Shown here: one piece after another, positions 40,621-49,716 of the stretch
How positions within the stretch are numbered: position 1 is the stretch's first letter
Layout of the letters: each line of letters begins with the position of its first letter
Assembly (NCBI GenBank): GCA_021199255.1
Contig: JAJQIK010000043.1
Coordinates: 65,235 to 120,987, forward strand
Origin: Clostridiales bacterium
Lineage (GTDB): Bacteria; Bacillota; Clostridia; Lachnospirales; Lachnospiraceae
Reading direction: 5' to 3'
Length of the DNA: 55,753 nucleotides
The notes under the pieces: generated by a model
What the model was told of the DNA's origin: nothing
Databases searched by the model: none
What the model saw: only the letters and a program-made list of their open reading frames with translations
Translations under genes and position numbers: made by a program

Positions 40621-42936
40621 TTACTGTTCCTGGGTGTGCTGCTGATAGCTGTCCTTCGGATCAGGCGCCTGGGAAAACCTGCCGCGCTGGAAGGACTGCT
40701 CCGATGTCTCCGGCCATTCTGACGAAGGCTGTGAAGAGCCCTGCTGCGCTTCCGTCGGCTGTTCTGGCAAAGGCTGCAAAGAGCCCTGCTGCGCTTCCGT
40801 CGGCTGTTCTGGCAAAGGCTGTGAAGAGCCCTGCTGCGCTTCCGCCGACTGTCCCAGATCCGGCGATGGTTCCACGGCCTGCTGCGGCTGCCCAAAGCTC
40901 TGAACAGGTTCCGCTTTCTGCTCCGGCGCTTTGCCGTTCTCCGCGCCAGACGGTTCCCCGGAAGCTCCTTTCTCCTCTTCCGGTTCCGGGAGACCCTTTT
41001 CCTTACGGTAAATCTTCATAAATTCTTTGCCGGTAATGGTCTCCTTTTCGATCAGATAAGCGGCCAGCCTATCCATAATCTCGCGGTTTTCCTTCAACAG
41101 CTTCTTCGCCTGTTTATAGCTGTCGCGCAGCATCTTCATGACTTCCGTATCCACGTCTGCGGCGGTCACATCGGAACAGGTCAGAGATGCCCTGCCCTCC
41201 AGATACTGGCTTTCTACCGTAGCCAGACCCATCAGGCCGAATTTCTTACTCATACCAAATCTTGTAATCATATTTTTGGCAAGGCTGGTGGCCTGTTCAA
41301 TATCATTCGCGGCTCCGGTGGTAACGGTGTCAAATACGATCTCCTCCGCCGCGCGTCCGCCCAGCAGGCTTACCAGCCTGTCGCGAAGCTCCGCCTCCGT
41401 ATCCAGATACTTCTCCTCCTCCGGCACCTGCATGACATAACCCAGCGCCCCCATGGTTCTGGGCACAATGGTAATCTTCTGCACCGGTTCGGAATTTTTC
41501 TGCAGGGCGCTGATCAGCGCATGTCCCACCTCGTGGTAGGATACGATCTTGCGCTCCTCCTTGCTCATAATACGGTCTTTTTTCTCTTTCCCCACAAGCA
41601 CCTGCTCCACAGCGTCGAACAGATCCTTCTGGCTCACATATTCTCTTCCCATCTTGACGGCATTGATGGCCGCCTCGTTAATCATATTCGCCAGATCGGA
41701 GCCCACCGCGCCGGAAGTAGCCAGCGCAATCTCATTCAGGTCAACAGATTCATCCATCAGCACATCCTTGGAGTGTACCTTCAGAATCTCCACACGCCCC
41801 TTTAAATCGGGTTTATCCACTATAATTCTCCGGTCGAAACGTCCCGGGCGAAGCAGCGCCTTGTCCAGAATCTCCGGACGGTTGGTGGCCGCCAGAATAA
41901 TAATGCCCTTTTTGCCGTCGAAGCCGTCCATCTCGGAAAGCAGCTGGTTTAAGGTCTGTTCCCGTTCTTCATTTCCGCCGCCATATTTGGAATCACGGCT
42001 TCTGCCGATGGCGTCTATCTCATCAATAAACACGATACAGGGCGCGTTTTTCTCCGCTTCCTTAAAAAGATCACGGACGCGGGAAGCGCCCACGCCTACA
42101 TATAATTCAATAAAATCAGAACCCGACAGGGAGAAGAACGGCACATGAGCCTCCCCTGCGACTGCTTTGGCCAGTAAGGTTTTACCGGTTCCCGGAGGTC
42201 CCACCAGCAGGGCGCCCTTAGGCAGTCTTGCGCCAATCTTGGAATACTTGCCCGGATTGTGCAGGAAATCTACCACTTCCACCAGGGATTCCTTGGCCTC
42301 GTCCTCCCCCGCCACATCCTGAAAGGTAATACCTGTCTCCTTCTGTACATAGGCTTTGGCGGTACTCTTCCCCACGCCCATAGGGCCGCCCTTGCCGCCC
42401 ATTCTTCTGAACAGCAGGCTTAACAGCCCCCACATCAGCAGAATCGGCAGGATATAATAGAGCAGTACCGTCATGATTACGCCGGAGCTGTCCGACACCT
42501 GCTTATTCATCTCCACATCATATTCCAGCAGTCTGGCGGTCAGCGCGTCGTCTTCTTCCATTTTGCCCGTATAATACGTAACGCTGCTGCCATACGCATA
42601 GAGAAACGGATTTTCATTGGGCTCCGCCTTAGGATAAATGGTAATCCTGTCAGAATCCACCACCACGCTGTCCACTTCGCCGTTTTCCACCATTTCTACG
42701 AACTGGTTGTAGCTGATTTCCTGATTGGTAGAGCCGGTCATGAATTTCATGAACATACTGATACTGAACAGGGTGACCAGCGCCGCGATAATCAGAATAA
42801 TGAAACTCTGCTTCTTCGGGTCGCCGCCGCCCGGAGTCCCCGAGCCGCCCCGCCCGTTGTTTCCGTTGTTATTTCCGTTATTTCCCGATGATCCCATGGG
42901 ATCGCCCCCATAAGGGTTGTAATTATTTTCACTCAT
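40621..42936 (-). CDS. ftsH: ATP-dependent zinc metalloprotease FtsH
   Basis: A 771-residue membrane protease. It has a Gly/Asn-rich N-terminus, two membrane segments (about residues 48-68 and 155-175), AAA+ domain (GPPGTGKTLLAKAVAGEA, Walker B IVFIDEIDA, SRH region) and zinc site HEVGH. It degrades unstable membrane and regulatory proteins. The C-terminal 110 residues are unusual: a Pro/Gln/Glu-rich tail with a 15-residue repeat (SQPLPEQPTEAQQGS) encoded by 45-bp tandem repeats. The ATG at 42936 gives MSENNYNPYGG; a TTG two codons upstream is nearer to AGGAAAG. Confidence 0.96.
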   Translation of the reverse strand: MSENNYNPYGGDPMGSSGNNGNNNGNNGRGGSGTPGGGDPKKQSFIILIIAALVTLFSISMFMKFMTGSTNQEISYNQFVEMVENGEVDSVVVDSDRITIYPKAEPNENPFLYAYGSSVTYYTGKMEEDDALTARLLEYDVEMNKQVSDSSGVIMTVLLYYILPILLMWGLLSLLFRRMGGKGGPMGVGKSTAKAYVQKETGITFQDVAGEDEAKESLVEVVDFLHNPGKYSKIGARLPKGALLVGPPGTGKTLLAKAVAGEAHVPFFSLSGSDFIELYVGVGASRVRDLFKEAEKNAPCIVFIDEIDAIGRSRDSKYGGGNEEREQTLNQLLSEMDGFDGKKGIIILAATNRPEILDKALLRPGRFDRRIIVDKPDLKGRVEILKVHSKDVLMDESVDLNEIALATSGAVGSDLANMINEAAINAVKMGREYVSQKDLFDAVEQVLVGKEKKDRIMSKEERKIVSYHEVGHALISALQKNSEPVQKITIVPRTMGALGYVMQVPEEEKYLDTEAELRDRLVSLLGGRAAEEIVFDTVTTGAANDIEQATSLAKNMITRFGMSKKFGLMGLATVESQYLEGRASLTCSDVTAADVDTEVMKMLRDSYKQAKKLLKENREIMDRLAAYLIEKETITGKEFMKIYRKEKGLPEPEEEKGASGEPSGAENGKAPEQKAEPVQSFGQPQQAVEPSPDLGQSAEAQQGSSQPLPEQPTEAQQGSLQPLPEQPTEAQQGSSQPSSEWPETSEQSFQRGRFSQAPDPKDSYQQHTQEQ
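40727..40853 (-). repeat. 45-bp tandem repeat in the ftsH 3' end
   Basis: Just under three copies of a 45-bp unit starting at 40727, 40772 and 40817, with few mismatches. It is in frame and encodes a Pro/Gln/Glu-rich 15-residue repeat, so copy-number change would not break the reading frame. Confidence 0.9.
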
Positions 42937-43103
42937 TCGCAATACTCTTTCCTTTAATCTATTTCCAATCTATCTCAGGATATTGAGAAATCTCCCTTTT
43001 TACCTGATATAGTGTTTTTAATTGTAGCACAACCTTTTTAATTATTCCATAAAAAAGGAATGAACAATTCTCAATTTTTTCTTAAAATAAATTTTTTACA
43101 AGA

Positions 43104-43132
43104 TTGACAAGCAAAAAGTCCAGTGCTACACT
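43104..43132 (+). promoter_or_regulatory. pyrG promoter
   Basis: TTGACA (43104-43109), 17 bases, TACACT (43127-43132). Start expected near 43139. The rest of 42937-43294 is the ftsH upstream region and the pyrG leader; I see no gene. Confidence 0.85.
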
Positions 43133-43148
43133 TTTCATATCAAAGTGA

Positions 43149-43183
43149 GGGTGCTGTGGGCCTGGCTCAGAGTACCCTTTTTT
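43149..43183 (+). promoter_or_regulatory. Attenuator terminator in the pyrG leader
   Basis: GGGTGCT pairs with AGAGTACCC (one G-U and a bulge) and is followed by TTTTTT, about 10 bases after the expected start and 110 bases before the pyrG ATG. The Bacillus pyrG mechanism needs a GGGC start; here GGGC is internal, so the trigger may differ. Confidence 0.65.
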
Positions 43184-43294
43184 CGTATAGATACATACTA
43201 ACAGGAAGTTACTCTTCGCGATTGTTCGCGCAAAACGCTCCTGAAACGGAAAAATGTGGAAAATATCCCAATGAAAGGAGTTTAAGTTCAACTT

Positions 43295-44896
43295 ATGGCA
43301 GTAAAATATGTATTCGTAACGGGGGGCGTCGTTTCCGGACTCGGTAAGGGCATTACCGCCGCGTCTCTGGGAAGATTGCTGAAAGCGCGGGGCTACAAGG
43401 TCACAATGCAGAAATTCGACCCTTATATCAATATTGATCCCGGCACCATGAACCCAATTCAGCACGGCGAGGTCTTTGTCACGGAGGACGGCACGGAAAC
43501 CGACCTGGATCTGGGACATTATGAACGGTTTATTGATGAGAATCTGGATAAAAATTCCAATGTTACCACCGGAAAGGTATACTGGTCCGTCCTGCAAAAA
43601 GAACGCCGCGGCGATTACGGCGGCGGCACGGTACAGGTCATCCCCCATATTACCAATGAAATCAAAAGCCGGTTTTACCGGAATTTCACAGATGAGGAAA
43701 CCCGCATCGCCATCATTGAGGTGGGCGGTACGGTGGGCGATATTGAAAGCCAGCCTTTCTTAGAATCCATTCGGCAGTTCCAGCATGAGGTAGGACGGGA
43801 AAACGCGATCCTGATTCATGTAACCCTGATTCCTTACCTGAGAGCCTCCCAGGAAATGAAGACCAAACCCACTCAGGCAAGCGTCAAAGAGCTGCAAGGC
43901 ATGGGAATCCGCCCGGATATCATCGTATGCCGAAGCGAACACCCTCTGGACCAGGGCATCAAGGACAAAATCGCCCTGTTCTGTAATGTACCCAGCAACC
44001 GCGTGCTTCAAAACCTCGACGTAGAGCACTTATACGAAGCGCCCTTGGCTATGGAGGCAGAGCACCTGGCTCAGGTTGCCTGCGAATGTCTGGAATTAGA
44101 TTGCCCGGAGCCTGATCTCACCGACTGGAAGGCCATGGTAGAATCCCTGAGGACTCCTACAGATGAAGTCACGGTTGCCCTCGTCGGCAAATATACCCAG
44201 CTCCACGACGCTTATATCAGCGTGGTAGAGGCGTTGAAACACGGCGGTATTTCCAATCGCTGCGTGGTCAACATCAAGTGGGTGGACTCGGAAACGGTCA
44301 CGGCTGAAAATGTTTCCGATATTTTGCGAGACGTAAACGGGGTTTTGGTGCCCGGCGGCTTCGGGGACAGGGGAATCGACGGCATGATCTACGCCATCCA
44401 TTACGCAAGGGAAAACAAGGTTCCTTATCTTGGCCTTTGTCTTGGTATGCAGCTATCGATTGTGGAATTTGTGAGAAACGTGGTAGGCTACAATGACGCG
44501 CACAGCATTGAACTGGATCCTTCCACCACCCACCCCGTCATCGCGTTAATGCCTGATCAGAACGGCGTGGAAGATATCGGCGGCACCCTGCGGCTGGGCT
44601 CCTATCCCTGCGTTTTGGACAAGACCAGCAAGGCCTATCAATTATACGGGGAAGAAACGATTCACGAACGGCATCGGCACCGCTATGAGGTCAACAACGA
44701 CTACCGCGCGGTGCTTACGGAGAACGGCATGAAGCTGGCAGGTCTATCGCCCGACGGACGCATTGTGGAAATGTGCGAATTGCCGGATCACCCGTTTTTC
44801 GTAGCGACTCAGGCGCATCCCGAACTGAAATCCAGACCCAACAGACCCCATCCATTATTCAGGGGATTTGTGGAAGCGGCGCTGAAAAATCAATAA
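43295..44896 (+). CDS. pyrG: CTP synthase
   Basis: A 533-residue enzyme: synthetase domain ([43 protein letters not shown]) and a C-terminal glutamine amidotransferase domain with the nucleophile Cys in YLGLCLGMQ and the C-terminal His/Glu region (ATQAHPE). It aminates UTP to CTP. ATGAAAGGAG lies upstream. Regulation by attenuation is suggested by the leader terminator at 43149. Confidence 0.98.
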   Translation: MAVKYVFVTGGVVSGLGKGITAASLGRLLKARGYKVTMQKFDPYINIDPGTMNPIQHGEVFVTEDGTETDLDLGHYERFIDENLDKNSNVTTGKVYWSVLQKERRGDYGGGTVQVIPHITNEIKSRFYRNFTDEETRIAIIEVGGTVGDIESQPFLESIRQFQHEVGRENAILIHVTLIPYLRASQEMKTKPTQASVKELQGMGIRPDIIVCRSEHPLDQGIKDKIALFCNVPSNRVLQNLDVEHLYEAPLAMEAEHLAQVACECLELDCPEPDLTDWKAMVESLRTPTDEVTVALVGKYTQLHDAYISVVEALKHGGISNRCVVNIKWVDSETVTAENVSDILRDVNGVLVPGGFGDRGIDGMIYAIHYARENKVPYLGLCLGMQLSIVEFVRNVVGYNDAHSIELDPSTTHPVIALMPDQNGVEDIGGTLRLGSYPCVLDKTSKAYQLYGEETIHERHRHRYEVNNDYRAVLTENGMKLAGLSPDGRIVEMCELPDHPFFVATQAHPELKSRPNRPHPLFRGFVEAALKNQ

Positions 44897-44904
44897 AACG
44901 AAAC

Positions 44905-44953
44905 AAAAAAAGCACAACGGCTTAGGGCATTGTCCCTTGTCCGTTGTGCTTTT
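44905..44953. terminator. Bidirectional terminator between pyrG and the GH3 gene
   Basis: AAAAAAAGCACAACGG pairs with CCGTTGTGCTTTT around a loop; A- and T-tracts flank both sides. The two genes converge here. Confidence 0.9.
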
Positions 44954-44962
44954 ATCAGTTGT

Positions 44963-47245
44963 TTACTCTTCTAACGCGTTGAGCCGATCCACCAATGCCT
45001 GTACGTCAGCCATGGTGACCTGTCCGCCAAAATTAACGGGACCCCTAAGGGGCATATATTCTTCCATCGCCGCGTTCATCTCTGCGGATATTGCCTCGCT
45101 GGCCGCCTCGCTCTCAGCTTCCTCCTGCCCGCCAAACAGATCCTTATCCTTCTTTAAAACCTCCCTGGCAATCTCCCAAGCCCGCGGATTTTTCTTCACA
45201 TCGCCCATTGTCGTATCCGTGGTATATACCATCGGAAGCCTTACGGTCGATTCCACCGTCACGGTTCTGGTCAGCACGATATCTCTGGAAGACTTGCCGA
45301 TCATCAGGTCAAACTCGCCCGTCTCCACATGCCAGTCATGAAGCCTGACGCTATAATACGCGAAAGCCCGCTTATCCAACGTGAAGGTCACGGTTTTCTT
45401 CTCTCCCGGAGCCAGCTCCACTTTGGCGAAATCCCGCAGCTCCTTCACCGGACGGATCACCGTGCTCTCCCTATCCGCTACGTATAGCTGCACCACCTCT
45501 TTGCCGGCCATATTGCCGGTATTGGTCACATCCACCGACACGGTCATAACCTCCGTATCCTTCATGCGCTCCTTATCCACGCTCAGATGGTCATAGGAAA
45601 AGGTCGTGTAGGACAGGCCGTATCCAAACGGGAATAATACTTCCATTTTCTTTTTATCATAATAGCGATACCCTACGAAAATACCCTCCCGGTATTCCAC
45701 CACGTCTTCCTCGCCGATATAAGACAGATAAGATGGATTATCTTCCAGCTTAAGCGGAAAGGTTTCCGGCAGCTTCGCACTGGGGTTCACCCTGCCGAAC
45801 AAAATATCGCATACGGCGGCGCCTACCGCCTGGCCTCCCAGATATGCCTCGACGATACCCTTTACCTTGTTTACCCAAGGCATCTCCACAGGTGAGCCGT
45901 TGTGCAGCACCACGATCGTATTGGGCTGCGCCTCAGCCACTTTTTCAATCAATTCATTCTGACAGTCCGGCATAGCCATATGCTTCCGGTCGAAGCCCTC
46001 GGACTCAAAGGCGTCCGGAAGACCTGCGAAAATAACCGCAGCCTTTGCCCTTTTAGCGGTCTCCACCGCCTCCTCCAGCAGCTTCTCATCGGTCTGATCC
46101 GCCTGATCGTCATAGCCCACGGCAAAGGTAATATTGCCCATTCCCTTTACCGCCTCCATAGCGGAGGTAACCTTATGGCTGTTGATATGGGAACTGCCGC
46201 CTCCCTGATAACGGGGCTTCATGGCATACTTACCGATGAAAGCAATTTCAGCCTGCTCAGATAACGGGAGAATATCGTCATTTTTCAGAAGGACAATGGT
46301 TTCCTCCGCCACCCTGCGAGCCATCTCATGATCCTTATCCCTATCGAAAACCACATTCCGGTCACGGTTTTCTTCATAGCGGTATACAATATTCAAAATG
46401 CGTTCTACGGCAGTATCCAGCACTTCCCCGCTCAGCTCCCCGCTTTCCACAGCGCCCACGATAAGCTTATCGTTAACTCCCCCGGAGGAGGGCATCTCCA
46501 GATCAAGTCCCGCCTTTAAATCCTCCACCCGGCTGTTGACCGCGCCCCAGTCGCTCATCACATATCCGTCAAAGCCCCACTGATCGCGGAGGGTTTCCGT
46601 CAGATATTGATAATTGCCGGCGGCATAGGTACCGTTAATCTTATTGTAGGAGCACATCACAGTCCAGGGCTTCGCCTTTTTTACCGCGCCTTCAAAAGCC
46701 GCCAGATATATCTCATGCAGAGTTCTCTCATCAATACGGGAATCGGAAGACATTCTTCTTGTCTCCTGATTATTCGCCAGAAAATGTTTGATGCTGGTTC
46801 CCACGTTTTTACTCTGGACGCCGCTGATCAAAGCGCCCGCCATCTCGCTCGCCACAAGCGGGTCCTCGGAATAATACTCGAAGTTGCGCCCGCACAGGGG
46901 CGAACGCTTAATATTCACCGCCGGCCCCAGAATGACGCTGACCCCTTCGGCCTGACATTCGCTGCCCAGCGTCTCTCCCATCGTGCGCAGCAGTTCCCTG
47001 TTAAAAGAAGCCGCCGTCCCGCAGCCAGCCGGGAAGCATACTGCCTTAATGCTCTCATTGACTCCCAGATGATCCCCCTCCTGATCCTGCTTTCTCAGTC
47101 CGTGAGGGCCGTCGGATACCATACTCGCCGGAATTCCCAGCCTCGCTACTGCCTCCGTATGCCAGAAGTCTGCGCCGGAGCACATTGCCGCTTTTTCCTC
47201 CAGCGTCATCTGCGCCACAATTTCTTTGATCTTTTCTGCTGTCAT
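44963..47245 (-). CDS. Glycoside hydrolase family 3 beta-glucosidase-type enzyme
   Basis: A 760-residue GH3 enzyme. It has the N-terminal TIM barrel (VSDGPHGLRKQ, IKHFLANNQETRR), the nucleophile Asp in GYVMSDWGAV, the alpha/beta sandwich (FAGLPDAFESEGFDR) and a C-terminal fibronectin III-like domain (VTNTGNMAGKEVVQLYV). It lacks a signal peptide and would cleave beta-glucosides or related glycosides inside the cell. The start at 47245 has GGAGG seven bases upstream. A divergent AraC regulator is adjacent and likely controls it in response to the sugar. Confidence 0.94.
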   Translation of the reverse strand: MTAEKIKEIVAQMTLEEKAAMCSGADFWHTEAVARLGIPASMVSDGPHGLRKQDQEGDHLGVNESIKAVCFPAGCGTAASFNRELLRTMGETLGSECQAEGVSVILGPAVNIKRSPLCGRNFEYYSEDPLVASEMAGALISGVQSKNVGTSIKHFLANNQETRRMSSDSRIDERTLHEIYLAAFEGAVKKAKPWTVMCSYNKINGTYAAGNYQYLTETLRDQWGFDGYVMSDWGAVNSRVEDLKAGLDLEMPSSGGVNDKLIVGAVESGELSGEVLDTAVERILNIVYRYEENRDRNVVFDRDKDHEMARRVAEETIVLLKNDDILPLSEQAEIAFIGKYAMKPRYQGGGSSHINSHKVTSAMEAVKGMGNITFAVGYDDQADQTDEKLLEEAVETAKRAKAAVIFAGLPDAFESEGFDRKHMAMPDCQNELIEKVAEAQPNTIVVLHNGSPVEMPWVNKVKGIVEAYLGGQAVGAAVCDILFGRVNPSAKLPETFPLKLEDNPSYLSYIGEEDVVEYREGIFVGYRYYDKKKMEVLFPFGYGLSYTTFSYDHLSVDKERMKDTEVMTVSVDVTNTGNMAGKEVVQLYVADRESTVIRPVKELRDFAKVELAPGEKKTVTFTLDKRAFAYYSVRLHDWHVETGEFDLMIGKSSRDIVLTRTVTVESTVRLPMVYTTDTTMGDVKKNPRAWEIAREVLKKDKDLFGGQEEAESEAASEAISAEMNAAMEEYMPLRGPVNFGGQVTMADVQALVDRLNALEE

Positions 47246-47350
47246 GTTAACCTCCATTCGTCCGGCCGCCTTTAAGCCGCGCTCTTTTCTGTGTTTTAGT
47301 GTATCATGGGGGATTGTGGATTCCTATATCTTTTTATGACTAATTTATCG

Positions 47351-47362
47351 GTCAATATTGAC
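47351..47362. promoter_or_regulatory. 12-bp palindrome between the GH3 and araC-type genes
   Basis: GTCAATATTGAC is a perfect palindrome in the divergent intergenic region and overlaps a TTGACC that could be the GH3-gene -35. It is a possible operator; short palindromes also occur by chance. Confidence 0.3.
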
Positions 47363-47455
47363 TTTTTACGATTCATCAGAGATGATAATGATAACGCAGC
47401 GGACAGATTTTTCCGCCGATGGCTCCGATCAGACAGAAAGAGACGTGATTTTACA

Positions 47456-48310
47456 ATGGAACAGTTTATCCATGAAGAAGTACATACCAAAAGTGACATT
47501 GATGTCAGATTTGAAATCTATGAAAGCTCCAACGATTTCGTCCCCGAACACTGGCACCGCAGCATGGAGGTAGTCTACATCTACGACGGCGAGATGGATA
47601 TCACCGTCAATCACCGAAAACAACGTCTTGCCAAAGATGATTTTATGGTGGTGAATACCGCCGCTATCCACGCGACGCAGACCTATGACTATGCCCGCGT
47701 ACTGCTGCTGCAGATTCCCTATCAGTTTCTGACCCATGCCATTGCGGACTACGACAATATCCAATTTGATCTATCCCTAAAGCCCGCCGCCAGACCGGCC
47801 GATAACGCCGGTTGTTCCTGCCCGCCCTCCGACGCGCTGCGCCGGATTCTTACGGAAATGGGACGGCTTGATACAGAAAAACCACAGGGCTATTCCCTGC
47901 GGTTTTCCAGTCTGCTCTATGACTTTCTCTATACTCTGGTGGTTCATTATCAGGTCACGGTGAATCACACGGCCAAAGTGCAGAGCCAGAAAAATCTGGA
48001 TCGCCTGGCGCCTGTAATCCGCTATATCAAAGAACACTATACGGAACTGATCACGCTGGAGGAAGCGGCCAGCCTCGCGGCTCTCAATCCGGAATATTTC
48101 TGCCGTTTCTTCAAACGCAATATGGGCACTACTTTTACCGCCTACGTGAACAGCGTACGCCTGAGCCATGTCTGCTACGACCTGAAAAATACGGATCTGA
48201 ATATCGGCACCATTCTGGAGCGGCACGGAATCACCAACTATAAGCTGTTTATGCGGAATTTCAAGCAGATCTACGGATGCCCCCCGAAGGATTTCAGGAA
48301 GTCCTTATAG
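47456..48310 (+). CDS. AraC family transcriptional regulator
   Basis: A 284-residue regulator: N-terminal cupin-like sugar-sensing domain (HWHRSMEVVYIYDGEMDITVN) and C-terminal double helix-turn-helix (ITLEEAASLAALNPEYFCRFFKRNMGTTFTAYVNSVRLSHVCYDLKNTDLNIGTI). The second recognition helix region (ERHGITNYKLFMRNFKQIYGCPPKDFRK) is slightly unusual. The frame opens 50 codons earlier, but the ATG at 47456 matches the family start. It is divergent from the GH3 gene and probably regulates it. Its 3' end overlaps the small gene at 48294 by 17 bases (convergent). Confidence 0.92.
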   Translation: MEQFIHEEVHTKSDIDVRFEIYESSNDFVPEHWHRSMEVVYIYDGEMDITVNHRKQRLAKDDFMVVNTAAIHATQTYDYARVLLLQIPYQFLTHAIADYDNIQFDLSLKPAARPADNAGCSCPPSDALRRILTEMGRLDTEKPQGYSLRFSSLLYDFLYTLVVHYQVTVNHTAKVQSQKNLDRLAPVIRYIKEHYTELITLEEAASLAALNPEYFCRFFKRNMGTTFTAYVNSVRLSHVCYDLKNTDLNIGTILERHGITNYKLFMRNFKQIYGCPPKDFRKSL

Positions 48311-48506
48311 CCCTCTGCCTGTCCAGAATTTCTTTCAGCGCTTCCTCGCCGACGCTGATCCATGCGTCCTCCTCCTCTGCGTCGAGCCCCAGGTATTCCC
48401 GCAAGGTTACCGTTTCGTCACTGAATCCCCAGTCCTGACTGTAATCGTCTATTTCCTCAAACTCTATTTCCCCGGCTAAATATCTGTCCTTAAATTTCTT
48501 CTCCAT
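48294..48506 (-). CDS. Small acidic protein of unknown function
   Basis: A 70-residue acidic protein (MEKKFKDRYLAGEIEFEEID... DAWISVGEEALKEILDRQRA). No domain is recognised, but the regular composition, the GAGGAAACG ribosome site and the position 23 bases after the ketopantoate reductase-like gene support it as a real gene. I recall similar short proteins in other Lachnospiraceae, without an assigned function. Confidence 0.7.
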   Translation of the reverse strand: MEKKFKDRYLAGEIEFEEIDDYSQDWGFSDETVTLREYLGLDAEEEDAWISVGEEALKEILDRQRAIRTS

Positions 48507-48529
48507 CGTTTCCTCATTTCTCTCACGCG

Positions 48530-49453
48530 CTATGCAAGACCCTGCCTGCGCGCCCAGTCCGCAATCATCCTGTAGGTCGGCGTCGGCACGCCGTATCGCT
48601 CCCCCATGCGCACCACTTCATAAATCAGCCCGTCTATTTCAGAGGATTTACCTCCATAGATGTCTCTTTGCATGGAAGTGCTTGCCGCCGGATTCAGCGC
48701 ATCCAGAATCCCAAGGTTTGTCGCCACAATATCCACCAGAAAAGGGACTCCCATAGCGACAGCCAGCGCATCTACCTCCTTCATCAGCTTCACAAAGGTA
48801 TCCCGCGGCTCTCCGGTGATCTGCACCTCTCCTGCGGATACGTGATAGTATAATCCGCAGGCCGCCATGGGCGATACATAGGCAAATTTCTGCAAAGCGT
48901 CCCGTCTGATATGATCCGACAATACGCCGTCGATACCGCTGTCCTTAAAGTCCTTCACCACCTCAAACAATTCCGGCCGAAGCTGCTTAGGGTCGCGCAC
49001 ACCGAATACCACGCGGAAAATATTTCCATTGAGCTGAATGGTTCCCGGTTCCTTAATCTCCCCGGCAATATAGATGCAGCCGTCCGTCACCAGAATATCG
49101 GGCAGCTTCTCCTGCAGTCTGCCGCCCGTCCCGTAAATATTCAGAATAGGAATGACGATGGTGCTTTCCTTCGCCACTTTTCGAATAAAGGGAACAATAT
49201 CCTCCAGAGAATATCCCTTCACGCAGACCAGAATAATATCCGGCTGTTCCCTGTAATGCTCCATATCGACAGCCTGAATGGGGCTCACCGTATAATTGCC
49301 CTTCTCCGTAGTCTCCATGCGAAGGCCATGCTCCTGTATCCTTCGCAGATGTTCCCCTCTTGCAATCAGGGTCACGTCTTTCCCCGCCTCCGTCATATAT
49401 GCGCCAATGCTTCCTCCGGTACCGCCTGCGCCGATAATCAGGTATTTCATCAT
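48530..49453 (-). CDS. Ketopantoate reductase family protein (PanE/ApbA)
   Basis: A 307-residue NADPH-dependent reductase: Rossmann motif YLIIGAGGTGGSIGAYM at the N-terminus, CVKGYSLEDI, and a C-terminal helical domain with the KFAYVSPMAACG segment where the catalytic Lys lies. The family reduces 2-dehydropantoate to pantoate, but paralogues act on other 2-keto acids. The 25-codon upstream extension (MADEKPPSRISRRRF...) is translation of the leader repeat and was rejected; two adjacent ATGs at 49453 and 49450 follow GGAG by six and nine bases. Confidence 0.9.
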   Translation of the reverse strand: MMKYLIIGAGGTGGSIGAYMTEAGKDVTLIARGEHLRRIQEHGLRMETTEKGNYTVSPIQAVDMEHYREQPDIILVCVKGYSLEDIVPFIRKVAKESTIVIPILNIYGTGGRLQEKLPDILVTDGCIYIAGEIKEPGTIQLNGNIFRVVFGVRDPKQLRPELFEVVKDFKDSGIDGVLSDHIRRDALQKFAYVSPMAACGLYYHVSAGEVQITGEPRDTFVKLMKEVDALAVAMGVPFLVDIVATNLGILDALNPAASTSMQRDIYGGKSSEIDGLIYEVVRMGERYGVPTPTYRMIADWARRQGLA

Positions 49454-49455
49454 AC

Positions 49456-49618
49456 TAATCTCCATTTCTGAGCAACTTGTTGCGAAGCGGCGGCGAGAAA
49501 TCCGCGAAGGCGGTTTCTCGTCTGCCATCAGGGCTATTTGCTTTCGCCCAGAAACAAATAGCCAAATCCACTTCCAGAGGATTGTGAAAAATCAGCACAT
49601 CAGTGTGATTTTTCATAC
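49456..49618 (-). repeat. Leader repeat, full-length copy (before the ketopantoate reductase gene)
   Basis: Reading in minus orientation: hairpin ATGAAAAATCA...TGATTTTTCAC, spacer, 9-bp hairpin GGCTATTTG/CAAATAGCC (14-base loop), CTGATGGCAGACGAGAAACC block with CCGC-cttc-GCGG hairpin, GCCGCCGCTTCGC, GCAAC-aa-GTTGC, and TCAGAAATGGAGATTA with the Shine-Dalgarno. Its 90-base core is 89/90 identical to 5112-5201. Confidence 0.9.
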
Positions 49619-49716
49619 TACGTCCTCCTTCCAGCCGTGCCGTTCCAGCGTGCCGACCGGCTTATGGTAAATACATTATAAGACAAAAAGCAAAAAAGGA
49701 ACAGGCCTGTCTCCCG

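Noticed and set aside
43082-43648. 188-codon minus-strand ORF over the pyrG start
   Set aside because: Antisense to pyrG and its leader; no domain seen.
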